This document shows, one piece after another, positions 16,906 through 26,501 of a stretch of DNA of 64,000 nt. The notes under the pieces were generated by a model. The model did not search any database, was not told where the DNA came from, and saw nothing but the letters and a program-made list of their open reading frames with translations. Location: the NCBI GenBank assembly GCA_020247055.1, contig JADCJL010000043.1:1-64000 (forward strand), written 5' to 3'. The translations under genes were made by a program, and so were the position numbers. This stretch comes from Acidobacteriaceae bacterium. Its GTDB lineage: Bacteria > Acidobacteriota > Terriglobia > Bryobacterales > Bryobacteraceae. Numbering within the stretch: the stretch's first letter is position 1; each line of letters begins with the position of its first letter.

Positions 16906-19784
16906 TCGACAAAGGCAAATTCGTTGGTTTGCAGCAGGACGTGCGCCAGGCGGGCGAGCACGGAGGGACGAGCCGGAGCGGGCCCGGCGAAATCGTCCTT
17001 GGCGTTCCATGTCTGGCTGCCGGCTTTGACGATGGGGGCCCAGGTGAAGTTGTCGTTTTCGGGGTCCTGGCGGGGATCGACGGCGAAGTCGAGGATTTCG
17101 CCGGCTTGGACCTTGAGGCCGGTGAGGCGCGTTTCGGCCGAGAAGCCGTTGGCGACCCAGGCGGCGAGTTCGCCCTGGCGCGAGGAGACGAGGCGGGCGC
17201 GGACGCCATCGCCGTAGGGCACAGCGCCCTGGTTGTGGCGCAGGAGGCCTTCGATGCTGACGGCGCCCGTGACGGGGCTGACCCAGCGGCGGACGACGGT
17301 GATCTCATCGCCCGGCTCTCCGCCCGTGGGCCGGAGGACCGCTTTGCTGAAGAGGCCGGCGGGGAGGGCGTAGCCGCCCTGCCAGCGGTCGCCGTTGTAG
17401 ATGGGGAAGGGGTGGAACTGGCCGCCGCGGAGGACGCCGTACTGCCAGGCGGTGGGGTCGGGCGTTGGCTTCGTATCGTAATTTGCCGTCAGGAAGGCGA
17501 GGGCGGCGGCGGACTCGGCGGGGGCGGGGTCGCGGCCGAGAATGCGGCGGTAGAGGTCGCGGACCTGTGGGGTAGGGGCGGGCGCGGTGACCGCGGCGGC
17601 AGTAGCGGCCGCTTGTTCGAGCACGAAGGGACTGTTCAGGAAGAAGAGCGCCTGCTGCGGGACGGTGGTTACGTAGCGGAGGGGCGCGTGTTGGTCGGGC
17701 GAGGCGAAATCGAACGCGTTCAGAATACCGGGCACCTTGCCGCGTTCGACGAAGCCGTAGACGGTGCGGCGCGTGGCGGCAGGCTGAGCGGTGAGCGAGA
17801 CGGGGAGGCCGCCTATCGAGCGGTCGAGCCGGCCGGCGGCGAGGAGCATGTTGTCGCGCAGGGTTTCGATATCGAGGCGGCGGCGGTTGGCGCGCCAGAG
17901 GAGGCGGTTCTCCGGGTCAATGGCGCGGGCGGCGGGGTGGTCGGCGGCGGACTGCTGGTAGGCGGTGGAGAGGAGGATGCGGCGGTGGAGTTTTTTGAGC
18001 GACCAGCCGGAGGCGACGAAGTCGACGGCGAGGGTATCGAGGAGTTCGGGATGGGAGGGCAGATCGCCGCGGAAGCCGAAGTCGCTGGGGGTGGCGACGA
18101 GGCCGGTGCCGAAGTGGTGCATCCAGACGCGGTTGACGAGGACGCGGGCGGTGAGCGGGTTGTTGGGGTCGATGAGGGATTGGGCGAATTCGAGGCGGCC
18201 GGCGCCGTTGGTAAAGGGCTGCTGGTCGCTGCCGCCGAGGCAGGTAAGGGTGCGGGGCGGGGTGAGTGCGCCGGGGTTGTTGGGGTTGCCGCGGAGGAAG
18301 ACGTGGGCGGGTTCCGGGGCCGGCAGGTCTTCGACGGCCATGGCGCGGGGCGGGGCGCCGTCGTAGGCGGCCTGGGCGAGCATGGTGTTGTAGCGGACGC
18401 GGAGAGCGCGGGTGTTGTTGCTGTCGCCTTCGGTGTAGATCTTTTCGAACTCAGCGAGGGGGACGGCGGCGGGGTCGGCGAGGCCCTGGCGCCAGCGGCG
18501 GAGGACGTGGAGATTGAGCTGGCGCTGGCGGACGAGCTCTTCGAGCTCGGGGTTGGACATGGCCTGCGAGTCGGCGGCGGCTTTGCGGTAGTCGGCTTCC
18601 TGGGAGCGGAAGAAGGCGACCATTTCGGCGTGGCGGCGCTGGCGGTATTCGGCCTGGGCCTGGCGGATGCGCTGGAGGCGCTGTTCGTAGACGGGCTGGG
18701 GCGCGGCCGCGCCAAGGAGCGGAAGCTGGGCCGGTTCGCGGAGGTTCGAGAAGATGGAGTAGAGGGAGTAGTAGTCTTTGGTGGGGATGGGGTCGAACTT
18801 GTGGTCGTGGCAGCGGGCGCAGGAGACGGTGAGGCCGAGGAGGGCGCGGGTGGCGGCGTCGATGCGGTCGTCGATGGTTTCGGCGATGCTGTTGGGGAAC
18901 TCGCGGCCGAGGCGGATGAAGCCAAGGGCGGCGAGGTGTTTCCTGTCGATGGCGGGGAGGCGGTCGGCGGCGAGCTGGTAGAGGACGAATTGGTTGTAGG
19001 GCAGGTCGGCGTTGAGGGAGGCGATGACCCAATCGCGATAGGTGTAGGACCAGGCGTAGCGCTGGGCGGCGTTGACGGAGTCGTTGACGGAGTCGGCGTA
19101 GCGGGCGAGGTCGAGCCAGTGGCGGCCCCAGCGTTCGCCGTAGTGGGGGGAGGCGAGGAGGCGGTCGATGAGTTTGGGGTAGGCGTCGGGGGAAGGGTCG
19201 GCGGCGAAGGCTTCGATTTCGGCGGCGGTGGGGGCGAGACCGGTGAGGTCGAGGCTGACGCGGCGGATGAGAGTGCGCCGGTCGGCGGGCGGGGAGAAGG
19301 CGAGGCCTTTGGCGGCGAGGCGTTGGGAGAGCAGGCTGTCGATGGTGCCCGGGGTGCGGACGGGTTTCTTGAGGGACCACAGCTCCTGGGCGGCGGGGCG
19401 CTTGGCGACTTGGCCGGGCATGGGGGCGCCGTCTTTGATCCAACGTGCAAAGTCGGCGACGACCTCTTTCGGCAGGGCCGGGCCGGGGGGCATTTGCAGC
19501 GACTTGTCGGTGCGGCGGAGGGCGCGGAGGAGGAGGCTTGCGTCGGGGTTGCCGGCGATGAGGACGGGGCCGGAGTTGCCTCCCGCGGCGAGGCCGGCGG
19601 GGGAGTCGAGCCGGAGGCCGCCCTGCGGCGCGGCGGCGGCGGCGCTATGGCAGCCGTAGCAGCGGGCGGCGAGGACGGGGCGGATTTTCGCTTCGAAGTG
19701 ATCGAGGGCGGGCGTCTGGGCAGCGGCGGCGCCCAGGCACAGGAGAGCCGAGAGAGTGCCACGTGCCAGCATGGCCTTGATCAT
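16902..19784 (-). CDS. PSD1/DUF1549-DUF1553 protein with cytochrome-type CxxCH motifs
   Basis: This 960-residue exported protein has a signal peptide ending near GAAAAQT; M1 at 19784 overlaps the upstream stop (ATGA), and M5 would also serve as a start. The PSCyt1 domain at about 30-120 carries ARCYGCH. DUF1549 at about 150-350 (RRVSLDLTGLAPTAAE) carries a second CARCHDHKFDP. DUF1553 follows at about 530-780 (ARVLVNRVWMHHFG, SAYQQS-like). A C-terminal domain of about 150 residues is rich in strands and may be a jelly-roll. The two CxxCH motifs suggest bound haem c. It sits between a glycosyltransferase and DUF1501 in one operon. Function is not established for this family; redox processing of carbohydrates is often suggested. 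Confidence 0.87.
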   Translation of the reverse strand: MIKAMLARGTLSALLCLGAAAAQTPALDHFEAKIRPVLAARCYGCHSAAAAAPQGGLRLDSPAGLAAGGNSGPVLIAGNPDASLLLRALRRTDKSLQMPPGPALPKEVVADFARWIKDGAPMPGQVAKRPAAQELWSLKKPVRTPGTIDSLLSQRLAAKGLAFSPPADRRTLIRRVSLDLTGLAPTAAEIEAFAADPSPDAYPKLIDRLLASPHYGERWGRHWLDLARYADSVNDSVNAAQRYAWSYTYRDWVIASLNADLPYNQFVLYQLAADRLPAIDRKHLAALGFIRLGREFPNSIAETIDDRIDAATRALLGLTVSCARCHDHKFDPIPTKDYYSLYSIFSNLREPAQLPLLGAAAPQPVYEQRLQRIRQAQAEYRQRRHAEMVAFFRSQEADYRKAAADSQAMSNPELEELVRQRQLNLHVLRRWRQGLADPAAVPLAEFEKIYTEGDSNNTRALRVRYNTMLAQAAYDGAPPRAMAVEDLPAPEPAHVFLRGNPNNPGALTPPRTLTCLGGSDQQPFTNGAGRLEFAQSLIDPNNPLTARVLVNRVWMHHFGTGLVATPSDFGFRGDLPSHPELLDTLAVDFVASGWSLKKLHRRILLSTAYQQSAADHPAARAIDPENRLLWRANRRRLDIETLRDNMLLAAGRLDRSIGGLPVSLTAQPAATRRTVYGFVERGKVPGILNAFDFASPDQHAPLRYVTTVPQQALFFLNSPFVLEQAAATAAAVTAPAPTPQVRDLYRRILGRDPAPAESAAALAFLTANYDTKPTPDPTAWQYGVLRGGQFHPFPIYNGDRWQGGYALPAGLFSKAVLRPTGGEPGDEITVVRRWVSPVTGAVSIEGLLRHNQGAVPYGDGVRARLVSSRQGELAAWVANGFSAETRLTGLKVQAGEILDFAVDPRQDPENDNFTWAPIVKAGSQTWNAKDDFAGPAPARPSVLARLAHVLLQTNEFAFVE

Positions 19785-22132
19785 TTCACAGTTGGGCGGG
19801 GGCTTGCCAGGGGTGCCCGTTTTTCGCGGACGGCTTCGCGATACGTTTCGGCGAGTTGGCGGGTGATAGTGGCCATGTCCCAGTGCGCGACCACTTCGGC
19901 GCGGGCCCGTTCGGCGAGGGCAGCGGCTTGGGCGGGGTCGGCGAGCAGGCGGAGGATGCGTTCGGCGAAGGCTGGGGGTTCATCGGCGAGGGCGCAGGTG
20001 TCGCCATCGTGGTTGGCGAGGCCTTCGGCGCCGACGGTGGTGGAGACGACGGGCATGCCGGCGGCGTAGGCTTCGAGGAGCTTGACGCGCACTCCGGAGC
20101 CGGTGAGGATGGGGCAGATGAAGAGGGCGTAGCGGGCGAGGGCGTCGCGGACATCGTCGACAAAGCCGATGAGTTCGATGTGGCCGAGGTTGGGCAGGGA
20201 GTGGCGGGGCGGGGGGTCGCTGCCGATGATGACGAGTTTGACGGCGGGGCGGGCGTCGACCAGGAGGGGCCAGACGTGCTGGAGAAACCAGTTGAGGGCC
20301 TCGCTGTTGGGCACGTGACGAAACGAACCCAAGAAGAGGAGAGTGTCCGGCTCGCGGCCTGCGGTTTGATATCGATACCGGGTCGTATCGATACCCGCGC
20401 GGAGGCCGGACTGCATCTTCGGGCGCAGGGCGGGGGCGAATTCGGCGAGGTAGGATTCGTTGGCGCGGCTGCACATCTGGATGCGGTCCATGCGGGGGAG
20501 CATGGTGAGTTCGTAGCGGAGGGCGCGGAGGTATTCGTAGGTCGCTGGAATCTTCCGGAGGAGATTGCCGGGCTTGGCGAGGCTGCGGCCGATGGATTGG
20601 AAGTAGACGTCGTGTTCGAACAGGATGTTGACGACCTGCCGGAACTCTTCGGCGTACTGGCCCATGTTGGTGTACTCGATCTGGAGGACGTCGATGCGGT
20701 GGAGGAGGATGGTGCGATGGATGGCCCAGCGGAGGTCGTCGTTGGCGAACTCGCGGACGGCGTAGGGGGTGAGGGAGCCGAAGCCTTTGGGGCGGCCTTC
20801 GAGGCGGACGAAGTATTCGGTGGTGGCGCAGAGTTCGGCGAGGGGGTCGTGAGCGGCGCGCTGCCACTCTTCATCGAGGAGGACGATGAGGTGGACGGGG
20901 ACGTGTTTGACGAGTTCGGCGAGGGTCTGCGACATGAAGACCGCGCCGCCGTGGATGGGGGGGAGGATGGGATAGGGCGAAAGGAAGAGAGTACGGGGCC
21001 GGGCGGGGGCGGGGTCGAGCTTTTCAAAGCGATCGAAGAAATAGCCGGGCAGCGGGCGAAGGAAGGCTTCGGTGTCGGAGACGGCGGCGAGGTGGTAGGC
21101 GCGGGCGCGGGCGCGGATGGCCTGGGGCAGCTGGAGAAAAGCGCGGCAGAGGGCGCCGAGGTTGGGCCGTTCGAAGGAGTCGCCGATGACGAGGCTGAGC
21201 AGCGCGCCGGCCCAGGCGTAGGCGAAGTGGGCGGCGAGTCGGCGGCTTTCGTGGATGTTTTTCCAGCAGAAGAGCAGGAAGTTCTTCTTGAGAATGGACT
21301 GGATGTAGCCGGGGGAAAACTTTTTGCCGATGGTGCCGCGGTGTTCGTGGAACACACGGCTGGCGGGCTGATAGAGCACCTTCCAGCCACGTTTCCAGGC
21401 CATCATGCCGAGGTCGGTATCTTCGAGATAGAAGGGCTTGAGGAGTTCGTCAAAGCCGCCGAGTGCGAGGAACTTGCGGCGGTCGAAGGCGCAGGAGCCG
21501 CCGCCGCCGTAGAAGCAGGGGAAGAGGCGATCGACGCGCTCATCGATGCGGTGGCGGACGCGGAGGCCGCCGTTTTCCCACCACGCCTGGGTGAGACCAG
21601 TCTCTTCGCGAACCTTGTGGGGATCGCTGAAGAAGATCTGGCAGGAGACGGCGAATACCTTTTCGTCGGTGAAGCCGGCGAGGAGGGGGGCGAGGAAGTC
21701 CGGCTCGACGCGCATGTCGCTGTTGAGCAGGACGACGATATCGTGGCGGGCGGCGCGGAAGCCGGCGTTGGAGCCGCCGCCGAAGCCGAGGTTGGTGGCG
21801 TTGCGGATGAGGCGGACACTGGGAAATTGGACAGCAACGAAGTCGGCTGAGCCATCGGTGCTGGCGTCGTCGACGACGATGACTTCGTCGGCGGGGCCAG
21901 CGGCGGCGAGGACGCTGGGGAGGTATTTTTCGAGGAGATCGCGGCCGTTCCAGTTGGGGATGACGATGCTGGCGGCGGTGGTGTTGGGCCGGGTGTCCGG
22001 GGGGAGGGGTTTGCGACCGCGGAGGCGGAGCCAGAGGTCGGTGCAGGCGAGGGCGACGGCGGGGATGCCGACGAAAGCCGGCGAGAGGACGAGGAGCGGA
22101 AGATTGCGCCCGAGGCGCTGCCAGAAAGCCAT
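19781..22132 (-). CDS. Two-domain glycosyltransferase (GT2 plus GT4-type)
   Basis: This 783-residue protein begins with a hydrophobic N-terminal anchor. The GT2 domain at about 50-320 has the SIVIPNWNGRDLLEKYL opening (noted as IPNWNGRD), VVDDASTDGS, the DxD-like LLNSDMRV and YLEDTDLGMMAWKRG. This is the rhamnosyltransferase/WbbL-like type. A second domain from about residue 380 starts FLSPYPILPPIHGG and ends with the GT4 donor-binding region (GSGVRVKLLEAYAAG, MPVVSTTVGAEGL). Such fusions add two consecutive sugars to a surface glycan. The gene starts 3 bp after a methyltransferase gene and its stop overlaps the start of a PSD1 gene, which links glycan synthesis with the redox module. Confidence 0.9.
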   Translation of the reverse strand: MAFWQRLGRNLPLLVLSPAFVGIPAVALACTDLWLRLRGRKPLPPDTRPNTTAASIVIPNWNGRDLLEKYLPSVLAAAGPADEVIVVDDASTDGSADFVAVQFPSVRLIRNATNLGFGGGSNAGFRAARHDIVVLLNSDMRVEPDFLAPLLAGFTDEKVFAVSCQIFFSDPHKVREETGLTQAWWENGGLRVRHRIDERVDRLFPCFYGGGGSCAFDRRKFLALGGFDELLKPFYLEDTDLGMMAWKRGWKVLYQPASRVFHEHRGTIGKKFSPGYIQSILKKNFLLFCWKNIHESRRLAAHFAYAWAGALLSLVIGDSFERPNLGALCRAFLQLPQAIRARARAYHLAAVSDTEAFLRPLPGYFFDRFEKLDPAPARPRTLFLSPYPILPPIHGGAVFMSQTLAELVKHVPVHLIVLLDEEWQRAAHDPLAELCATTEYFVRLEGRPKGFGSLTPYAVREFANDDLRWAIHRTILLHRIDVLQIEYTNMGQYAEEFRQVVNILFEHDVYFQSIGRSLAKPGNLLRKIPATYEYLRALRYELTMLPRMDRIQMCSRANESYLAEFAPALRPKMQSGLRAGIDTTRYRYQTAGREPDTLLFLGSFRHVPNSEALNWFLQHVWPLLVDARPAVKLVIIGSDPPPRHSLPNLGHIELIGFVDDVRDALARYALFICPILTGSGVRVKLLEAYAAGMPVVSTTVGAEGLANHDGDTCALADEPPAFAERILRLLADPAQAAALAERARAEVVAHWDMATITRQLAETYREAVREKRAPLASPRPTVK

Positions 22133-22135
22133 TGT

Positions 22136-23380
22136 TTAGAGGACCGGTCCCACGCCGAGGCGCCGGCCAAGGCGGAGCCATTTCGAGGTGCCGGCCAAGG
22201 CGAGCTGTTCGCGGAGGGCGGCTACTTCGCGGTCGAGACCCTGGGCCCAAAGGGTGCGCTCTTCGACCAGGGCTTCGGCTTCGTGCAGTTTTTCGAGGCA
22301 CCGGCGGAGTTCGGCCTGGGTGGCGGCGATGGCGGCGCTCCATTCGCGGTCTTTGCTTTCGGCCCAGGCGACGGCGGCGGCCTTTTCGGCCTCGAGGCGC
22401 TGGAGTTCGGCCTCGTAGGCGGCGGCGACCTGTTTGCCGCCGGTTTGTTCGGCCTCGAGTTCGTCCTGGAGTGCGACGACCCGCTGCTGGGAGGCCTGCA
22501 GGCTTTCGTTCGAGGTTTGCGCCCAGGTGTTGGCGGCTTTGAGTTCCGCGATAGTTTGATCGTGAACGCGGAGGAGCGATTGATGGGCGGTTTGTTCCTG
22601 CGCGAGCCAGGCGTCTTTGGTGGCGAGTTCGGCGGTGAGGCGTTGGATGTGCTGTTCGCGTTCGCGGAGCACGTTGGCCGAGGAGGGGACGTAGAGATAG
22701 GCCGGGGCGCCGGTTTGGATTTCGTTGGCGCAGACGGCGAGGAAGAAGTGGGAGTCGGTGGCGGCGCCGGAGCGCGGTTCGAGGCGGACTTCGGTGCCGT
22801 GGCCGGCGGATTCGGGCTGGAAGAGGATGCTCTCGGCGTGATTTTCGAGGAACATCGAGACGTGGGGGAAGACGGCGGCGAGGGCGGCGCGGAACTCTTC
22901 GAGTTCGAATTCGTGGGTGTGGAAGGGGTTGGGTCCGGATTGCTCGCGCGATTCGGCGTAATAGAGTTTGTTGGGGGTGGAGACGACGAGTTGGCCGCCG
23001 GGGGCGAGGAGACGGCGGGCCTCGGTGAGGAGTTGGGCCCAGTTGGTGAGGTGTTCGATGACTTCGAAGGCGATGACGAGGTCGAAGCTTTGGTCGGGGA
23101 AGGGGAGTTCGGTGGCGGAGGCGGTTTCGAAGCGGAGGTTTTCCTTCGTGTAGTGTTGGCGGGCGTAGGCGATGGCTTCGGGGCTGCAGTCGATGCCGGT
23201 GGCTTCCCGGGCGGTGAGGGCGAGTTCGTGGGTGCCGTAGCCGGCGCCGCAGCCGACATCGAGGACGCGCTTGCGGCGGGCGAGGCGGGCGGCGAAGCTG
23301 TAGCGGGAGAAGTGCTCGTTCCAGAGGTCGACGTCGACCAGGCCGGGGATGACGCGTTCGCCGGTGAACTCAGTGCTCAT
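22136..23380 (-). CDS. SAM-dependent methyltransferase with C-terminal coiled coil
   Basis: Of 414 residues, about 1-190 form a class I methyltransferase: motif I LDVGCGAGYG, acidic GIDCSPEAIAYA, and FDLVIAFEVIEHL. From about 215 to 395 the sequence becomes a long heptad-rich coiled coil (LTAELATKDAWL, LQDELEAEQ, REQLALAG). This layout recalls chain-length or chain-terminating methyltransferases such as WbdD, in which a coiled coil acts as a molecular ruler for O-antigen length. The gene overlaps the Wzt-type ATPase by 11 bp, and Wzt_C domains recognise terminally modified glycans in known systems. Capping of an exported polysaccharide is therefore a reasonable but untested idea. Confidence 0.85.
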   Translation of the reverse strand: MSTEFTGERVIPGLVDVDLWNEHFSRYSFAARLARRKRVLDVGCGAGYGTHELALTAREATGIDCSPEAIAYARQHYTKENLRFETASATELPFPDQSFDLVIAFEVIEHLTNWAQLLTEARRLLAPGGQLVVSTPNKLYYAESREQSGPNPFHTHEFELEEFRAALAAVFPHVSMFLENHAESILFQPESAGHGTEVRLEPRSGAATDSHFFLAVCANEIQTGAPAYLYVPSSANVLREREQHIQRLTAELATKDAWLAQEQTAHQSLLRVHDQTIAELKAANTWAQTSNESLQASQQRVVALQDELEAEQTGGKQVAAAYEAELQRLEAEKAAAVAWAESKDREWSAAIAATQAELRRCLEKLHEAEALVEERTLWAQGLDREVAALREQLALAGTSKWLRLGRRLGVGPVL

Positions 23381-24674
23381 GGGCGGGGGTCTCCGGGGCG
23401 CCGAGGCGGGAGTTGACTTCGACTTTGCAGGGCAGGTGGAGATAGCCGTAAATTTGGCCTTCGCCGTGGCCCATTTGGAGGGAGAGGGCGTTGTCGATCC
23501 AGTCGCACATCTTGTATTCGGTCAGGCTACCATCGGCGATGGCGGGGGAGAAAGAGAAGGAGGCGGGGTAGAGTTCGGGGAGGGTGAGGTGGAAGTCGAC
23601 GGTGACGGTGTCGCCGGGCCAGAGTTCGGCGAGTTGGTGGCCTTCGCGGAGGGTGTTGGTTCCGGCGAAATCGACACCGAGGTGGTTGCGCATCATGAAG
23701 CCGATGTTGGGGTTCAGGACGGCTTCCTTGGCACAGGCGCTGATGCGGACGACGACGGGCTGGCCGGGTTCGAGGAGGTGCAGTTTCTGGCCTTGCGGAT
23801 TGAGGACGGCGATGCCGATGATTTCGGCGCGGGCGTCGCCGTAGCGGTGGTCGATGTTGGGGATGGAGTTGACGGTTTCGGGGGCGAGGGAGGCGGCGGC
23901 GGGTGGTTGGTGGTTGCGAGAGCCGAGTTCGAGGAAGCGGGAGTCCTTTTCGACCATGTAGGCAAGGTACTGGGCGACGACGTTTTCGGTGTCGCCGAGG
24001 GCGCGGACGGCGCCGTTGTCGAGCCAGAGGGTGCGGTCGCCGATGGCTTTGACGTCGCCGATGGCGTGGGAGACGAAGAGGATGGTGACTCCTTTCTGGC
24101 GGAGTTCGTGGACTTTGCGCATGCAGCGCTGGCGGAAATAGATGTCGCCGACGGCGAGGGCTTCATCGACGAGGAGGATATCGGGGTCGACGTGGATGGC
24201 GACGGAAAAGGCGAGGCGGACGGCCATGCCGCTGGAGTAGGTTTTGACGGGCTGATTGATGAAGTCGCCGATTTCGGCGAAGGCTTCGATGGCGGGGTAG
24301 CGGGCTTCGATTTCGGCGGTGGAGAGGCCGAGGATGGCGGCGTTGAGATAGACGTTTTCCTTGCCGGAGAATTCCGGGTTGAAGCCGGAGCCGAGTTCGA
24401 GGAGTGCGGAGACGCGGCCTTGGACGGCGGCTTTACCGGCGGTTGGTTGGAGGATGCCTGCGATGATTTGGAGGAGGGTGGATTTGCCGGAGCCGTTTTC
24501 GCCGATGATGCAGAAGGTTTCGCCGCGTTGGACAGAGAAGGAGACATCGCGGAGGGCCCAGAAATCGCGGTGGAAGGAGACGCGGTTGAAGGTGGCCAGT
24601 TCTTTGAAGCGCTGGCCGGGGTTCTCGTAGACGGGGTAACTCTTGGAAACCCCTTGAAAATCAATCACGTTCAT
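23370..24674 (-). CDS. ABC exporter ATPase, Wzt type, with C-terminal substrate-binding domain
   Basis: This protein has 434 residues. The nucleotide-binding domain at 1-250 has Walker A GENGSGKST, signature TYSSGMAVRLAF, Walker B DILLVDEALAVGD and the switch His in FVSHA. Residues about 290-425 form a beta-rich Wzt_C domain (PGQPVVVRISACA, GIAVLNPQGQ), which in O-antigen exporters binds the non-reducing end of the glycan. No Wzm permease gene adjoins it: upstream lies a tRNA on the other strand and downstream a methyltransferase. The partner must be encoded elsewhere or outside this window. Confidence 0.92.
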   Translation of the reverse strand: MNVIDFQGVSKSYPVYENPGQRFKELATFNRVSFHRDFWALRDVSFSVQRGETFCIIGENGSGKSTLLQIIAGILQPTAGKAAVQGRVSALLELGSGFNPEFSGKENVYLNAAILGLSTAEIEARYPAIEAFAEIGDFINQPVKTYSSGMAVRLAFSVAIHVDPDILLVDEALAVGDIYFRQRCMRKVHELRQKGVTILFVSHAIGDVKAIGDRTLWLDNGAVRALGDTENVVAQYLAYMVEKDSRFLELGSRNHQPPAAASLAPETVNSIPNIDHRYGDARAEIIGIAVLNPQGQKLHLLEPGQPVVVRISACAKEAVLNPNIGFMMRNHLGVDFAGTNTLREGHQLAELWPGDTVTVDFHLTLPELYPASFSFSPAIADGSLTEYKMCDWIDNALSLQMGHGEGQIYGYLHLPCKVEVNSRLGAPETPAHEH

Positions 24675-24708
24675 GATTTGCTATATAGCATTGTCGGACG
24701 GGGGTCTA

Positions 24709-24737
24709 TTGACAATGGTCTGCCGGTTCTCTACGCT
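24709..24737 (+). promoter_or_regulatory. Candidate sigma-70 promoter for tRNA-Met
   Basis: A consensus -35 box TTGACA lies at 24709-24714, followed 17 bp later by TACGCT at 24732-24737 as the -10 box. Transcription would start about 4-6 bp before the mature tRNA. The same -35/17-bp layout appears before tRNA-Gly. Confidence 0.55.
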
Positions 24738-24747
24738 AGGATTGGAT

Positions 24748-24824
24748 GCCGCTGTAGCTCAGGTGGTTAGAGCGACGGTCTCATAATCCGTAGGTCGTAG
24801 GTTCGAGTCCTACCGGCGGCACCA
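24748..24824 (+). tRNA. tRNA-Met (CAT), elongator type
   Basis: This is a 77-nt cloverleaf with acceptor GCCGCTG pairing to CGGCGGC, D-arm TAGCTCAGGTGGTTAGAGC, anticodon loop CTCATAA (anticodon CAT), T-loop GGTTCGAGTCC and an encoded CCA end. The G1-C72 pair argues against an initiator tRNA. A tRNA-Ile with lysidine-modified CAT cannot be excluded. The top pair of the anticodon stem next to the loop is T-T. Confidence 0.93.
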
Positions 24825-24829
24825 ACTGA

Positions 24830-25744
24830 TTAGTCGAAGCTTTCTCCTGTGATGACCGCGTAGATGCGGTCTAGATCCTCCTGCGAGTAGTAGTCGATCT
24901 CGATTTTTCCTTTGCCAGGCGCTTTTTCGACGATGCGGACCCGGGTGCCGAGGGCGGCCTCCAGTTCTCCGATGGCTGCTTTGACGTTCGGGTCAACGGG
25001 TTCGGGGGTGTCGGCTTTTTTGACCTCGCGGGCTTTGGTCATGTTGTGGACCATCTGTTCGACTTGGCGAACGGAGAGGCCCTGAGCGGCGGCCTTTTCG
25101 GCTACCTCACGCTGTAGCTCTTCGGTGGGGAGTCCGAGGATGGCGCGGGCGTGTCCCATCGAGAGGCGTTTTTCGGCAAGGAGGAGCTGCACGTCGCCCG
25201 GTAGGCGGAGAAGGCGCAGCATGTTGGTAATGGTGGTGCGGTCCTTGCCCGTCCGTTTCCCGATCTCTTCATGGCTGAGGCCGAGATCGTTCGACAGCTT
25301 TTCGAAGGCAACAGCCACTTCGATGGGATTGAGGTCCTCCCGCTGGATGTTTTCGATGAGGGCGACTTCGAGGAGGCGGTCGTCATGGATGTTGGCGATG
25401 ACGATGGGGACCTCCTTGAGTCCGGCCAGCCGGGAGGCGCGCCAGCGGCGTTCGCCGGCGATGAGGTGATACTTGTCGCCGATCTTGCGGACGATGAGAG
25501 GTTGGATGATACCGTTGGCTTGGATCGAGGCGGCGAGTTCCTGAAGACGAGCCGGGTCGAATACGGTGCGTGGTTGATTGGGATTCGGCTCGATCTGGTC
25601 GATAGGGAGCCGGTTGACTGTCGGGGGTTCAGCCGGGGTAGCGGGTGGGGGAGCGGCCGCCGGGGCAGCGGCGCGACTGGGCAGGAGAGACGAGAGTCCC
25701 TTACCCAGCGCTTTGCGTGAGCTGTTGTCTGGCGCGTTGGTCAT
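24830..25744 (-). CDS. parB: Chromosome-partitioning protein ParB (CTPase/DNA clamp)
   Basis: This protein has 304 residues from the ATG at 25744; the longer frame upstream lies inside parA. The N-terminus carries a [12 protein letters not shown] peptide typical of ParB, which stimulates ParA. After an Ala/Pro linker, the CTP-binding domain shows IEPNPNQPR and the GERRWRA motif. The helix-turn-helix that reads parS follows ([23 protein letters not shown]), with [12 protein letters not shown] after it. The C-terminal 50 residues form the dimerisation domain. The gene overlaps parA by 44 nt. Two matching parS sites lie just upstream of parA at 26541 and 26568, so this pair would load and spread from here. 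Confidence 0.97.
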   Translation of the reverse strand: MTNAPDNSSRKALGKGLSSLLPSRAAAPAAAPPPATPAEPPTVNRLPIDQIEPNPNQPRTVFDPARLQELAASIQANGIIQPLIVRKIGDKYHLIAGERRWRASRLAGLKEVPIVIANIHDDRLLEVALIENIQREDLNPIEVAVAFEKLSNDLGLSHEEIGKRTGKDRTTITNMLRLLRLPGDVQLLLAEKRLSMGHARAILGLPTEELQREVAEKAAAQGLSVRQVEQMVHNMTKAREVKKADTPEPVDPNVKAAIGELEAALGTRVRIVEKAPGKGKIEIDYYSQEDLDRIYAVITGESFD

Positions 25745-26501
25745 TTGCCAGGATCTCCTTCGCGAGTTCGATATAGCACTCCGCGCCCTTGGAGCGGATG
25801 TCGTAGAGCAGGATGGGCTTGCCATGGCTGGGCGCCTCGGCGAGTTTGACGCTGCGGGGGATGACGGTTCGGAACACTTCGTCCTGGAAGAAGTCCTTCA
25901 AATCCTGGGCGACTTGCCGGGTGAGATTGGTGCGGTCGTCGTACATGGTAAGGAGGATTCCTTCGGTACGGAGGTTATGAGAAAACGACTCCTTAATCCC
26001 CTCTACGGTGTCCATGAGCTGCGAGATGCCCTCAAGGGCGAAGAACTCGCATTGAATGGGGACGAGAACCGAATTGGCGGCGACGAGAGCGTTGAGGGTG
26101 AGAAGGTCAAGGGCGGGGGGGCAATCGATCAGGATGTAATCGAAGCGGTCCTGCACCTCCTCGAGGGCGTTCCGCAGAGAGAGTTCCCGATTCGGACGAT
26201 TGACGAGTTCCAGGTTGACCCCGACCAGGTTCCGGTCCCCCGGCAAAAGGGCGAGGCCTTCGCATTCCGTCGGTACGATGGCATCAGAAGCCTTTTTTTC
26301 ACCGACGAGTACGTGGTAGAGCGTAACAAAGTTCTCAGGATCCTTGGCTACTCCAAGGCCAGTAGTGGAATTGCCTTGTGGATCGGCGTCCACTAGCAAA
26401 ACCCTGAGCTCATTGGCGGCGAGGGAGGCCGCAAGGTTAATGGCAGTGGTAGTCTTCCCTACTCCGCCCTTCTGATTCGCGATCGCGATGGTTTTTGCCA
26501 A
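25701..26501 (-). CDS. parA: Chromosome-partitioning ATPase ParA (Soj)
   Basis: This protein has 266 residues. I place the start at TTG 26501 because AAGGAG lies 9 nt before it and translation then begins [19 protein letters not shown], the usual ParA N-terminus (deviant Walker A KGGVGKT). An ATG 39 bp upstream would add 13 unusual residues. Further motifs are the Walker A' VDADPQGN and Walker [10 protein letters not shown]. The protein binds DNA non-specifically as an ATP dimer and is displaced by ParB-parS. It is co-transcribed with parB and faces the parS sites and mnmG. Confidence 0.96.
   Translation of the reverse strand: MAKTIAIANQKGGVGKTTTAINLAASLAANELRVLLVDADPQGNSTTGLGVAKDPENFVTLYHVLVGEKKASDAIVPTECEGLALLPGDRNLVGVNLELVNRPNRELSLRNALEEVQDRFDYILIDCPPALDLLTLNALVAANSVLVPIQCEFFALEGISQLMDTVEGIKESFSHNLRTEGILLTMYDDRTNLTRQVAQDLKDFFQDEVFRTVIPRSVKLAEAPSHGKPILLYDIRSKGAECYIELAKEILANDQRARQQLTQSAG

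Noticed and set aside
16929-20069. 1046-residue open frame on the plus strand
   Set aside because: It is antisense to the PSD1 and glycosyltransferase genes. Its Gly/Glu/Ala-rich composition is a by-product of GC-rich codons.
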